A DNA stretch of 7,758 bases, taken from positions 1 to 7,758 of the forward strand of contig JAHZKN010000049.1 of assembly GCA_022600335.1 (NCBI GenBank), written 5' to 3'. The translations under genes and the position numbers were made by a program. The stretch's first letter is position 1. Each line of letters starts with the position of its first letter. This DNA is from Alphaproteobacteria bacterium. Lineage in GTDB: Bacteria; Pseudomonadota; Alphaproteobacteria; Rhizobiales; Hyphomicrobiaceae. Under the pieces are notes generated by a model. The model saw only the letters and a program-made list of their open reading frames with translations, was not told the origin of the DNA and did not search any database. Positions 1 through 5,803 of this stretch are shown one piece after another.

Positions 1-1
1 G

Positions 2-1132
2 CTCTATCAAGAAGCCGACATTGTTCCGGACCTATTGATCGCCTTGAAGGCAATCGACTATCCGATCGACAAGCTTGAAATTTTTTTGATTGTCGAAAGT
101 TCAGATCCGAAAACCTATGCTGCAGTTTTGGACTCTGATTTGCCGGACCACATGCATGTCTTTGTCGTGCCCTCAAGTCCTCCGCAAACGAAGCCACAGG
201 CGCTTAATCATGCGTTGGCAATAGCGCAGGGCACATGTGTGGTGGTCTATGACGCTGAAGATGTGCCGGATCCTGGGCAGTTACGTGCTGCGGCCGCGAT
301 TTTGGAGTCTGATCCGAGCGTCGGCTGTGTGCAAGCGTGTCTCAACGTATACAACAGCGATGAAAGCTTTTTCACCCGTCAGTTTACGATTGAATATACG
401 GCACTTTTTGATTGTCTGCTGCCGACATTGCGTCGGCTTGGATTCCCAGTTCCGCTCGGCGGCACATCTAATCACTTCAGGCGCTCTGTTCTACTAGAGC
501 TTGGTGGGTGGGACTCGTTCAATGTCACAGAAGATGCCGATCTCGGCATTTGTCTCGCGCGTGCTGGCTATCACGTGGAAATCCTTTCACTTACAACGTG
601 GGAAGAGGCTCCAGCCAATTTTTCTGTTTGGCTTCGACAAAGAACGCGGTGGCTGAAAGGTTGGATGCAAACCTATCTGGTGCATATGCGCCGACCGAAA
701 CGTTTACTCGATGAACTGGGAGGACGTGGCTTTGTCGGGTTGCAGGTGTTCATGGGTGGGGTCTTACTGTCCGTTTTGGTGCATCCCTGGTTTTATATCC
801 TCGCAGTCATGGATCTCGGTTCTGGAGATTTTTTTCACCCGGCTACGACGTCCACCGGATTGGCCCTTTGGTGGATTGGGATATTTAATCTCGTCGCAGG
901 ATATTGTGCCGGCGTGGCATTGGGGAGCGCGGCTGTCTGGGCGCGAGGCTGGCGTCACCTCGTAATCAGCGGATTGTGGATGCCGGTTTATTGGCTTCTG
1001 ATTTCCTGTGCTGCCTATCGCGCGCTTTGGCAACTGGGTCGCGCGCCCTTCCATTGGGAGAAAACCGAGCACCGCCCACGGGCTCAGAAAGTTGCTACCG
1101 CAAGTCCGAATGCTGAATTGGGCGCTGGTTAA
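2..1132 (+). CDS. Family 2 (processive-type) membrane glycosyltransferase, 5' end outside window
   Basis: This gene is cut by the left window edge. The frame is open from base 2 (first residues LYQEADIVPDL), so the TTG at 35 is not a real start. The visible 376 residues carry the second half of a GT-A catalytic domain and a membrane tail. Counting from base 2, the metal/nucleotide-sugar motif is DAED near 84-87, the acceptor-site TED near 176-178, and the QRTRW (Q-x-x-R-W) motif near 213-217. This set marks cellulose-synthase-like GT2 enzymes that move sugar from an activated donor to a growing glycan at the inner membrane. Hydrophobic stretches near 245-270, 285-312 and 320-343 are likely membrane helices. 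The C-terminal PFHWEKTEH (about 349-357) is typical of alphaproteobacterial members of this group. Donor, acceptor and glycan cannot be told from the sequence. The left neighbour is outside the window; a 102-base gap separates it from the next gene. Confidence 0.9.
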   Translation, partial: LYQEADIVPDLLIALKAIDYPIDKLEIFLIVESSDPKTYAAVLDSDLPDHMHVFVVPSSPPQTKPQALNHALAIAQGTCVVVYDAEDVPDPGQLRAAAAILESDPSVGCVQACLNVYNSDESFFTRQFTIEYTALFDCLLPTLRRLGFPVPLGGTSNHFRRSVLLELGGWDSFNVTEDADLGICLARAGYHVEILSLTTWEEAPANFSVWLRQRTRWLKGWMQTYLVHMRRPKRLLDELGGRGFVGLQVFMGGVLLSVLVHPWFYILAVMDLGSGDFFHPATTSTGLALWWIGIFNLVAGYCAGVALGSAAVWARGWRHLVISGLWMPVYWLLISCAAYRALWQLGRAPFHWEKTEHRPRAQKVATASPNAELGAG

Positions 1133-1220
1133 AGAACTTTTTAACATTGTCCCGCTTTAATACGTCACATGCCAGGTCACGTTGGGCTGGCGCTTTGGTC
1201 GCGACAGGTCGCGTATGTAG

Positions 1221-1225
1221 AAAGG
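1221..1225 (+). promoter_or_regulatory. Ribosome binding site for the cysteine-rich protein
   Basis: AAAGG ends nine bases before the ATG at 1235. No comparable site precedes the in-frame ATG at 1169, so this motif decides the start. Confidence 0.6.
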
Positions 1226-1234
1226 TTGTGTCTC

Positions 1235-1546
1235 ATGACCACAAAGACGTCGGACATATTTTCTAGTGCCAGCATCACTGCTTTGCTTTGGCTCATTAGC
1301 ATTGCCATCGTTCCCATGGCAGTTCTGCCCACGCAATCGGCTTTCGCTGTGAGCAGCGCCGTCAAAAATGCCTGCAAGAGCGATTACCTCGCGTACTGTA
1401 GCAACCATGCTGTTGGCAGCACGAGTTTGCGCAAATGCATGCGAGCAGCTGGCAGCAAGCTTTCGAAGCGATGCGTTAAAGCGCTCGCTGCTGCTGGTGA
1501 GGTCTCGAAATCAGATATGGCGCGTTACGCAAAACGTACACGCTAG
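1235..1546 (+). CDS. Small secreted protein with a single four-cysteine (GLG1-like) repeat
   Basis: This 103-residue protein has an N-terminal signal sequence: a hydrophobic core at about residues 14-31 and a probable signal peptidase I site after AFA (residue 38). The mature part would be about 65 residues and basic, with cysteines at 47, 55, 68 and 80. The pattern ACKSDYLAYC, then KC, then LSKRCVKAL resembles one unit of the cysteine-rich GLG1 repeat (Pfam Cys_rich_FGFR), also found in short alphaproteobacterial periplasmic proteins. The four cysteines probably form two disulfides in the periplasm. The start at 1235 is preferred over the in-frame ATG at 1169: it has AAAGG nine bases upstream, and it puts the signal sequence at the N-terminus. 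A lipoprotein gene follows after 61 bases, with a shared terminator further on, so the two may be co-transcribed. The function is unknown. Confidence 0.75.
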   Translation: MTTKTSDIFSSASITALLWLISIAIVPMAVLPTQSAFAVSSAVKNACKSDYLAYCSNHAVGSTSLRKCMRAAGSKLSKRCVKALAAAGEVSKSDMARYAKRTR

Positions 1547-1560
1547 CTGGATTCTCCAGC
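1546..1560 (+). other. Short hairpin between the two small envelope genes
   Basis: GCTGGA (1546-1551) and TCCAGC (1555-1560) form a perfect 6-bp stem with a three-base loop, beginning at the last base of the upstream stop codon. No T-run follows, so it is not a standard intrinsic terminator. It could stabilise the upstream mRNA or tune expression between the genes, or be chance. Confidence 0.35.
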
Positions 1561-1592
1561 AAAATTCACTCGCTTTCACTGTAACCAACGAC

Positions 1593-1598
1593 AAAGGA
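1593..1598 (+). promoter_or_regulatory. Ribosome binding site for the 40-residue lipoprotein
   Basis: AAAGGA lies nine bases before the ATG at 1608, a good Shine-Dalgarno match at normal spacing. It supports translation of this very short gene from 1608, rather than from the longer in-frame opening that overlaps the cysteine-rich gene. Confidence 0.65.
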
Positions 1599-1607
1599 TT
1601 ATCGATC

Positions 1608-1730
1608 ATGCGCTCTATCGCTCTTGTTACCATCATTGCTGCAATCGCAGTTGCTGGCTGCCGCCGCGAGGCTCCTCAGTATGAACCTTACAAGCTGGGT
1701 GCCAATTTTGCTGCAGAACAGCAGCGCTAA
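1608..1730 (+). CDS. 40-residue small lipoprotein
   Basis: The encoded peptide has a short positive start (MRS), a hydrophobic stretch (residues 4-16) and a lipobox-like VAGC at 15-18. Processing by signal peptidase II would lipidate Cys18 and leave a 23-residue mature lipopeptide (CRREAPQYEPYK...). The residue after Cys is Arg, not Asp; under the enterobacterial +2 rule this would favour the outer membrane, but the rule is uncertain in alphaproteobacteria. The frame is open further upstream, but the strong AAAGGA site and the lipobox geometry set the start at 1608. The gene lies 61 bases after the secreted cysteine-rich gene and ends 19 bases before the terminator A-tract, so it is probably the last gene of that transcript. 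The function is unknown. Genes of this size are often missed by gene callers. Confidence 0.7.
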   Translation: MRSIALVTIIAAIAVAGCRREAPQYEPYKLGANFAAEQQR

Positions 1731-1749
1731 TCGGCTCAAGCCGATCTTA

Positions 1750-1786
1750 AAAAAAAAGGGGTGGCACCCGCGTGCCACCCTTTTTT
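1750..1786 (+). terminator. Strong intrinsic terminator, probably bidirectional
   Basis: GGGTGGCAC (1759-1767) and GTGCCACCC (1772-1780) form a perfect 9-bp GC-rich stem with a four-base loop (CCGC). Six T follow (1781-1786). The stem is preceded by a nine-base A-tract (1749-1757), which acts as a T-run on the other strand. It ends the small envelope gene transcript and insulates the FIST-kinase operon downstream. No minus-strand gene is seen nearby that would need it. Confidence 0.95.
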
Positions 1787-1860
1787 GTTGTCTGCCGCAG
1801 TACCGACCTGTGTTAGGTGGATGGATTAAGCATGAAGCAGTTGTAAGACGCTGGATTTTC

Positions 1861-1889
1861 TTGAGCGGCGAATTGCTATTGTGTAACAA
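1861..1889 (+). promoter_or_regulatory. Candidate promoter of the FIST-kinase operon
   Basis: TTGAGC (1861-1866) as -35 and TAACAA (1884-1889) as -10 are separated by exactly 17 bases, after the terminator and about 90 bases before the FIST start. The -10 match is weak, so this is only the best candidate in the 246-base gap. Confidence 0.3.
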
Positions 1890-1890
1890 T
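1878..1890. repeat. Inverted repeat over the candidate -10 element
   Basis: ATTGT (1878-1882), spacer GTA, then ACAAT (1886-1890) form a perfect dyad covering the proposed -10 region. It has the geometry of a repressor operator. No known operator was matched, and it is short enough to arise by chance. Confidence 0.35.
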
Positions 1891-1976
1891 GCAGTAGGTT
1901 GGTCGCAGGGCCGCTGAAATAGGGTTGCAGCGGACAATCGTTCAGTTCGACAACTCAAGTGTAGCGCAGGCAAGGT

Positions 1977-3131
1977 TTGGCAGCTTCACCGATCACAAAT
2001 TGTGGCGTTCGCATTGTGTCTAGTTGCGATCCGTCGTTGAACAACGCGATTGCCGAGCTGCGCCGCGATCTCGGCGACGGAGATTTCCAGCACATCCTGG
2101 CATTTTATGCCATCGATCATGATGCCGAAAAGATGAGCTCTGCATTGGCGTATGCGTTCCCGGACATCCCCATCACAGGATGCTCTACGGCTGGCGAGAT
2201 CACACCAGTAGGAGCAGTTCAGGGTGGGATCCTATTGGTTGCCTTTCCACGCGCTGGCTTTCGCATTCACACCGGTCTTATTGAAGACATCAGCAACTTT
2301 GGCGTCGAGCGTGCCGCCCAAATGGTGCGCAAACTCAAATCCCAAATAAGAGACGATTCGGACCGAGCCCTAAGGGACCGCGTGTTCGCAATGATGATGG
2401 TCGATGGCTTGTCGAACGCCGAGGAACCTCTGATCGCCGCCATTCATTGGGCGATGAACGAGATCCAACTTGTTGGAGGATCGGCTGGCGATGGCCTGTC
2501 ATTTGAAAACACATCGCTGATTTATGACGGTAATGTTGTTGCTTCCGGTGCAGCGCTCATTTTTGTGGAATGCGATGTTCCGTTTCGGATATTCAAGACT
2601 CAAAATTTTGAGCCGACGGCGACGAAACTTGTCGTAACTGCTGCAGATAGCCACAACAGAATTGTCTATGAGTTAAACGCCGAGCCAGCAGCGCTTGAAT
2701 ATGCGACAGCCATTGATCTTTTGCCGGAAGACCTGGGACCGTTTTCGTTTGCATCCTACCCGTTGGTCGTCAAGATCGGGGGTGATTATTACTGCAGATC
2801 TATACGCAATATGAACCCCGACCGTAGTTTGTCTTTTTTCTGTGCCATTGACGAGGGGCTAGTGTTCACCGTCGCAACACCGACCGACATTGTCGCGTCA
2901 ACAGCGTCTGCTTTGAAAGACGTTGAAAGCTCCATGGGCAAAATTGATTTTGTTCTTGGTTTTGAATGTGTCCTGCGTCGGTTGGATGCAGAAAACCGTC
3001 AGGTGCGTCACAAGGTTGAAGACATTTATCAGAGATACAATGTGGTGGGGTTCCATACCTATGGCGAACAGTACAATGCCATGCATCTCAACCAAACTCT
3101 AACGGGAATTGCTTTTGGTCATGCATCGTAA
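1977..3131 (+). CDS. FIST-domain sensor protein (NosP-like)
   Basis: This soluble 384-residue protein has no signal peptide or membrane helix and is full length for the family. The FIST N domain covers about residues 25-215, with the hallmark GCSTAGEI at 68-75 and LVGGSAGDGLSF at 165-176. The FIST C domain covers about 220-375, with VGFHTYGEQ at 357-365 and a closing NQTLTGIAFG. FIST proteins are cytoplasmic sensory modules. The best-studied, NosP of Pseudomonas aeruginosa, binds haem, senses nitric oxide and controls the hybrid kinase NahK encoded next to it. The same pairing here makes a NosP-like role likely, but haem binding cannot be read from the sequence, and small-molecule binding is an alternative. 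The start is TTG at 1977, with CAGG six bases upstream; a stop codon at 1962 and the lack of a nearby in-frame ATG leave little choice. The 3' end overlaps the kinase gene by 11 bases. Confidence 0.93.
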   Translation: MAASPITNCGVRIVSSCDPSLNNAIAELRRDLGDGDFQHILAFYAIDHDAEKMSSALAYAFPDIPITGCSTAGEITPVGAVQGGILLVAFPRAGFRIHTGLIEDISNFGVERAAQMVRKLKSQIRDDSDRALRDRVFAMMMVDGLSNAEEPLIAAIHWAMNEIQLVGGSAGDGLSFENTSLIYDGNVVASGAALIFVECDVPFRIFKTQNFEPTATKLVVTAADSHNRIVYELNAEPAALEYATAIDLLPEDLGPFSFASYPLVVKIGGDYYCRSIRNMNPDRSLSFFCAIDEGLVFTVATPTDIVASTASALKDVESSMGKIDFVLGFECVLRRLDAENRQVRHKVEDIYQRYNVVGFHTYGEQYNAMHLNQTLTGIAFGHAS

Positions 3132-4515
3132 TGATCAAAGACTTGGCGTCGACAGTCTAGCCAACGGTGACAACAGCGAATCCATTGAGTCGCTGTTGCA
3201 AAAGATTGACCGGCTTTCTAAGATTAACAGCGTTCTGATGCAGCGCGTTGAGCGTTCTATGGACCAGCAGGCCAATGCGTTTTCGCTATTTCAAACTGCG
3301 ATTAACTTGGAATCTGAGGTGAGACTGAGAACCAACGAGCTCAACAGCACTCTCGAACGCCTTGAACAATCGAATGCTGAGCTTGTCACCGCACGCGATA
3401 CCGCTGAGCGCGCGAACCGTTTTAAGACACGCTTTTTTACTGCTGTTGGGCACGATCTTTTGCAGCCCCTCCATGCGGCGAAATTGTCTCTCTCGGCAGT
3501 CGCAGAAACCGGAGGTGACAGCGAGCAATCACGGCTTATTGCGCGAATTGATCATGCCTTGGTGAGCATAGAGGATATTCTCAAAACGATTTTGGATCTG
3601 TCGAAACTTGAAGACGGCTATATGAAGCCGGCTCTGCAAGATGTTGCGCTTGTCGATGTCTTTAAGCCACTTCTGAATGAAATGGAGCCGATTGCGCGCG
3701 CCAAGGGTTTGTCGCTGACATACAGGCGCAACAATTTTATTATTCGCTCAGATCCCCTCATGTTGCGCCGTATATTGCAGAATCTTTTGGCAAATGCTGT
3801 GCGCTACACCGAAATTGGCAGGGTTTTTTTGGCCGCACGTCGCCGTGGTCGCGAAGTTCGAATAGAAGTTTGGGACACTGGTCCTGGCATTCTTGCCGGT
3901 GAGGTTGATCGAATCTTCGAAGAATTCCAGCGCGGTGCAGCCTCCGAGGCGGCTGACATGTCTGGGTTTGGTCTTGGGCTGTCTATTGCGCAGCGTATGT
4001 CAGAGGCACTCGGTCATACATTGGATCTTTGCACACGTCGCGAACGGGGTACGTGCTTTCATGTCTACGCTCAATTTATCGATGAGTTGACACAATCATC
4101 AAGATCCAAGTCTCCAATGGTGGCGCACGAAGCATATGGTTTCCAGGATGCAAAAGTGCTGATCATTGACAATGAAGTGGCTGTACTAGACGCGATGAGG
4201 ACGGTCATGGAAAAATGGTCGTGCGATTGTCGTTTTGTGAGCAGCCTTACCGATATAGAGCAGTTGCTGGCCGCCGAGCCGGACTTTGCACCGCAAGTTG
4301 TGCTTGCCGACTACCATTTGGATCGCGGTGAAACAGGTCTTGACGCAATCCAACTGTTACGCACTCGGTATGGCGCTGCATTTAATGGGGTCGTGGTGAC
4401 TGCAGATCATACACCAGAGGTTCAAAATGCTGTCGCAGCAGCTGACAGCCAGCTCTTGCTCAAGCCCGTTCGTCCCGCAGAATTGCGCGCTTTGTTGCAG
4501 CATTTGTTGGCTTAG
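3121..4515 (+). CDS. Soluble hybrid histidine kinase (coiled coil-HisKA-HATPase-REC), NahK-like
   Basis: This 464-residue cytoplasmic kinase has no membrane segment and no PAS or GAF domain. Residues about 20-100 form a probable coiled coil ending in ERANRFKTRFF. HisKA carries phospho-acceptor His111 in GHDLLQPLHAAK. HATPase_c has the N box around NLLANAVRYT (221-230), DTGPG at 252-256 and GFGLGL at 282-287. A C-terminal receiver (about 345-464) has an acidic D350/E352 pocket, acceptor Asp397, Thr427 and Lys448, so it looks functional. The order and H-box wording match the NahK/ErcS' group of Pseudomonas. Because it lacks an input domain, the upstream FIST protein is its likely sensor. ATG 3121 is chosen; it lies inside the FIST stop region (11-base overlap), suggesting translational coupling. 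A TTG at 3109 is a possible alternative. The inferred output is phosphorelay to the convergent response regulator, directly or via an unseen phosphotransfer protein. Confidence 0.94.
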   Translation: MHRNDQRLGVDSLANGDNSESIESLLQKIDRLSKINSVLMQRVERSMDQQANAFSLFQTAINLESEVRLRTNELNSTLERLEQSNAELVTARDTAERANRFKTRFFTAVGHDLLQPLHAAKLSLSAVAETGGDSEQSRLIARIDHALVSIEDILKTILDLSKLEDGYMKPALQDVALVDVFKPLLNEMEPIARAKGLSLTYRRNNFIIRSDPLMLRRILQNLLANAVRYTEIGRVFLAARRRGREVRIEVWDTGPGILAGEVDRIFEEFQRGAASEAADMSGFGLGLSIAQRMSEALGHTLDLCTRRERGTCFHVYAQFIDELTQSSRSKSPMVAHEAYGFQDAKVLIIDNEVAVLDAMRTVMEKWSCDCRFVSSLTDIEQLLAAEPDFAPQVVLADYHLDRGETGLDAIQLLRTRYGAAFNGVVVTADHTPEVQNAVAAADSQLLLKPVRPAELRALLQHLLA

Positions 4516-4552
4516 AAAAAAGGGGCTATCACGAACACCTGTCGGCACCCCT
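4516..4552 (-). terminator. Possible weak terminator for the response regulator
   Basis: Read on the minus strand, AGGGG (4552-4548) and CCCCT (4525-4521) can form a 5-bp stem around a 22-base loop, followed by six T (4521-4516). The loop is long and the stem short, so this is a weak candidate. The gap between the convergent genes is only 35 bases, so some read-through and antisense overlap is expected. Confidence 0.35.
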
Positions 4553-5246
4553 AAGGGCTGTCACGGTCGATATCTAGGCGTGATACTTCAATGACAGCCT
4601 GCGTACGTGAGGTTACACGAAGTTTGCGCAAAATCTCGGATACATGTGCTTTGATGGTCGTTTCGCCGACGTTCAATTTGTAGGCAATTTGTTTGTTGGG
4701 CAAACCCTGGCGTAGCATGATGAGAACACGCAGTTGTTGCGGGGTCAGAGATGCGACACGCGCTGCGATGTCCTGGTCCGATGCACCAGGCTCCTGCTGC
4801 GGGGGTTCGTAATCCTTTGGTAGGTAGACAAGGCCTGACATCACGTCTCGAATTGCCTCTGCGAGTTCTGGCTTGCGGGTTGATTTAGCAATGTAGCCTG
4901 ATGCACCGCACGTCATCACTTCATGAATGACTCGTGGTTCCTCCGCAGCCGAAACAACAACGATAGGCGTTTTGGGTGTCAGAGCGCGCAATTCAAGCAA
5001 GCCTTCAACGCCTCGCGTGCCGGGCATCGTAAGATCAAGCAAGACAAGGTCATAGTTTCCGTTGGCGGACAGGGCGTCACGAGCATGTGCGATGGATGAG
5101 GCTTCAGTGATCTGAGCCCCGGGGAAAGCTGAGCAAATTGCCACCTGGAGCGCGTCGCGAAACAGGGGGTGGTCATCAACCACAAGAAACTTGGCTGGCA
5201 CAGCCCGAACCTCCATAGGTTGGCTGACAGTGGAGACAGGTGTCAT
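4551..5246 (-). CDS. NarL/LuxR-family response regulator (AgmR/ErbR/ErdR type)
   Basis: This is a 231-residue two-domain transcription regulator. The receiver (about residues 18-135) has the acidic pair Asp24/Asp25 in VVDDHPLF, phospho-acceptor Asp71 in LLDLTMPG, Ser99 in VVVSA and Lys121. The LuxR-type HTH (about 166-225) contains SLTPQQLRVL, GLPNKQIAYKL and TIKAHVSEILRKL. Wording such as NKQIAYKLNVGETTIKAHVS and SRTQAVIE fits the AgmR/ErbR/ErdR/MxaB group, which in other bacteria controls glycerol, alcohol or acetate metabolism. An in-frame TTG lies one codon upstream, but ATG 5246 is preferred because GAGAG sits six bases before it. The gene is convergent with the kinase and divergent from pckA. 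As the only response regulator here it is the likely kinase partner, and its targets may include its own upstream region and pckA; both are inference. Confidence 0.94.
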   Translation of the reverse strand: MTPVSTVSQPMEVRAVPAKFLVVDDHPLFRDALQVAICSAFPGAQITEASSIAHARDALSANGNYDLVLLDLTMPGTRGVEGLLELRALTPKTPIVVVSAAEEPRVIHEVMTCGASGYIAKSTRKPELAEAIRDVMSGLVYLPKDYEPPQQEPGASDQDIAARVASLTPQQLRVLIMLRQGLPNKQIAYKLNVGETTIKAHVSEILRKLRVTSRTQAVIEVSRLDIDRDSP

Positions 5247-5252
5247 CAAGAC

Positions 5253-5257
5253 TCTCT
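5253..5257 (-). promoter_or_regulatory. Ribosome binding site of the response regulator
   Basis: On the minus strand GAGAG lies six bases before ATG 5246. This spacing favours that ATG over the TTG at 5249. Confidence 0.55.
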
Positions 5258-5264
5258 ATTCGGC

Positions 5265-5323
5265 TATGCCATCGGAAAGCGTATCAGTCCAGGGGGGTCC
5301 CCGGTCCCTGGTATGCTATCGGA
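5265..5323. repeat. Two 12-base near-identical direct repeats upstream of the response regulator
   Basis: TATGCCATCGGA (5265-5276) and TATGCTATCGGA (5312-5323) differ at one base and start 47 bases apart, about 4.5 helical turns. They bracket the dyad at 5289-5311, and the first copy is eight bases from the response-regulator ribosome site. The layout suggests paired binding sites, possibly for autoregulation. Confidence 0.5.
5289..5311. repeat. GC-rich dyad upstream of the response regulator
   Basis: CCAGGG (5289-5294) and CCCTGG (5306-5311) form a perfect 6-bp inverted repeat with an 11-base centre. The centre overlaps a second dyad, GGGG-T-CCCC (5294-5302). It could be an operator or an RNA hairpin in the response-regulator leader. 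No T-run follows on either strand, so it is not an intrinsic terminator. Confidence 0.45.
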
Positions 5324-5367
5324 GGTGACTGGATCAGCGAATTGATCAAAAGTATCGAATCACCGCA

Positions 5368-5409
5368 GCTCTACCAGCTCAGTTCGGGGTTTGGGCTGGT
5401 TGGTAGAGC
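5368..5409. repeat. Bulged inverted repeat (potential RNA stem-loop)
   Basis: GCTCTACC (5368-5375) pairs with GGTAGAGC (5402-5409). AGCTC (5376-5380) can then pair with GGGCT (5393-5397) with one G-U and a four-base bulge, leaving a 12-base loop. The combined stem of about 13 bp is the strongest secondary structure in the region. There is no following T-run. Confidence 0.45.
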
Positions 5410-5420
5410 CTGAGTGTTGG

Positions 5421-5430
5421 TGGGTACCCA
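5421..5430. repeat. Perfect 10-base palindrome
   Basis: TGGGTACCCA is fully self-complementary. It lies 11 bases after the bulged stem and could be a regulator half-site pair. Palindromes this short also occur by chance. Confidence 0.35.
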
Positions 5431-5598
5431 GAATTCAGAGTTAATTTCTTAAACTCGGGCACTCGAATCGGTAGGCTGTCACTTCGTCGGTTATTGTGTG
5501 CCGGATCAGTGGGGTCGTGGAATGACCTATGGTGCCCATCGAACTGCGACATATGGGAACCGCTCTGTGCTCCAAGTCCCGACATTTTCTGGATTTTG

Positions 5599-5635
5599 AT
5601 GGGTAAAATACAGCGTTATTTGCTACGTCACCCAT
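5599..5635. repeat. Nested inverted repeat upstream of pckA
   Basis: ATGGGT (5599-5604) and ACCCAT (5630-5635) form a perfect outer 6-bp pair. Inside, AAATAC and GTTATTT can pair with one bulged base. It lies just before the TTGACA element at 5654, so it could bind an upstream regulator. Confidence 0.35.
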
Positions 5636-5653
5636 GTCCGACCTTTGGTCCAA

Positions 5654-5683
5654 TTGACATCGTTTTGAGGGCGTTCCTAAAAG
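5654..5683 (+). promoter_or_regulatory. Candidate upstream promoter of pckA
   Basis: A perfect consensus -35 TTGACA (5654-5659) is followed after 18 bases by TAAAAG (5678-5683), four of six matches to the -10 consensus. Initiation would fall near 5690 and give a leader of about 114 bases containing the GTAGCGAT repeats. Confidence 0.4.
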
Positions 5684-5701
5684 GCTGACATTCTTCTATG
5701 T

Positions 5702-5722
5702 GTAGCGATTGTTGGTAGCGAT
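5702..5722. repeat. Tandem 8-base direct repeat upstream of pckA
   Basis: GTAGCGAT occurs at 5702-5709 and 5715-5722, starting 13 bases apart. It sits between the two candidate pckA promoters, a natural place for a regulator of pckA. Confidence 0.4.
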
Positions 5723-5769
5723 AGGGCCTCAAGCCGCGTTCCAATTACTGCGCTTTTTGAGCATCGCTT

Positions 5770-5775
5770 TATACT
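5770..5775 (+). promoter_or_regulatory. Candidate proximal -10 element of pckA
   Basis: TATACT matches five of six bases of the sigma-70 -10 consensus and lies 28 bases before the pckA ATG, leaving a leader of about 20 bases. No good -35 is seen at 16-18 bases; TTACTG (5745-5750) is 19 bases away. If used, this promoter would probably need an activator. Confidence 0.35.
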
Positions 5776-5803
5776 AGATCAGCAAACCTTCGGATTGGTC
5801 GCA

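Larger units (their letters stand above)
5247..5803. other. 557-base divergent intergenic region between the response regulator and pckA
   Basis: No convincing coding frame is seen; the openings here are short, lack ribosome sites and do not look protein-like. The region holds two 12-base direct repeats around a GC-rich dyad next to the response regulator, then a bulged stem, a 10-base palindrome, a wide inverted repeat, a tandem 8-base repeat and two candidate pckA promoters, listed separately. It is the only gene-free stretch over 300 bases in the window. An unrecognised small RNA cannot be excluded. Confidence 0.8.

Noticed and set aside
1128..1145. GTTAAA-N6-TTTAAC inverted repeat after the glycosyltransferase as a terminator
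   Set aside because: The stem is short and AT-rich, overlaps the stop codon and is not followed by a T-run.
764..1147. 127-codon minus-strand open frame antisense to the glycosyltransferase
   Set aside because: A shadow of a well-supported gene, with no recognisable domain.
1169..1234. Longer N-terminus for the cysteine-rich protein from ATG 1169
   Set aside because: No ribosome site before 1169, and 22 extra residues would bury the signal peptide; AAAGG before 1235 is clear.
1599..1973. 124-codon minus-strand open frame across the terminator
   Set aside because: It reads through the terminator stem and antisense to the lipoprotein gene, has no ribosome site and does not look protein-like.
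4130..4515. Degenerate receiver in the kinase because the usual DD pair reads DNE
   Set aside because: Asp350 and Glu352 keep the acidic pocket, and Asp397, Thr427 and Lys448 are present, so the receiver is probably active.
5342..5349. TTGATCAA as an FNR/Dnr-type site, which would suit an NO-responsive system
   Set aside because: Those sites need four bases between TTGAT and ATCAA; here the halves are fused, so it is only a short palindrome.
5366..5410. D-arm-like words (CTGGTAGAGC on the minus strand, TTGGTAGAGCC on the plus strand) suggesting a tRNA
   Set aside because: Neither strand gives a D stem, a seven-base acceptor pair, an anticodon arm or a T arm at the right spacing. The words are explained by the inverted repeat.
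5494..5688. 64-codon plus-strand open frame in the pckA upstream region
   Set aside because: No ribosome site, no recognisable protein character, and it overlaps the candidate promoter and dyads.
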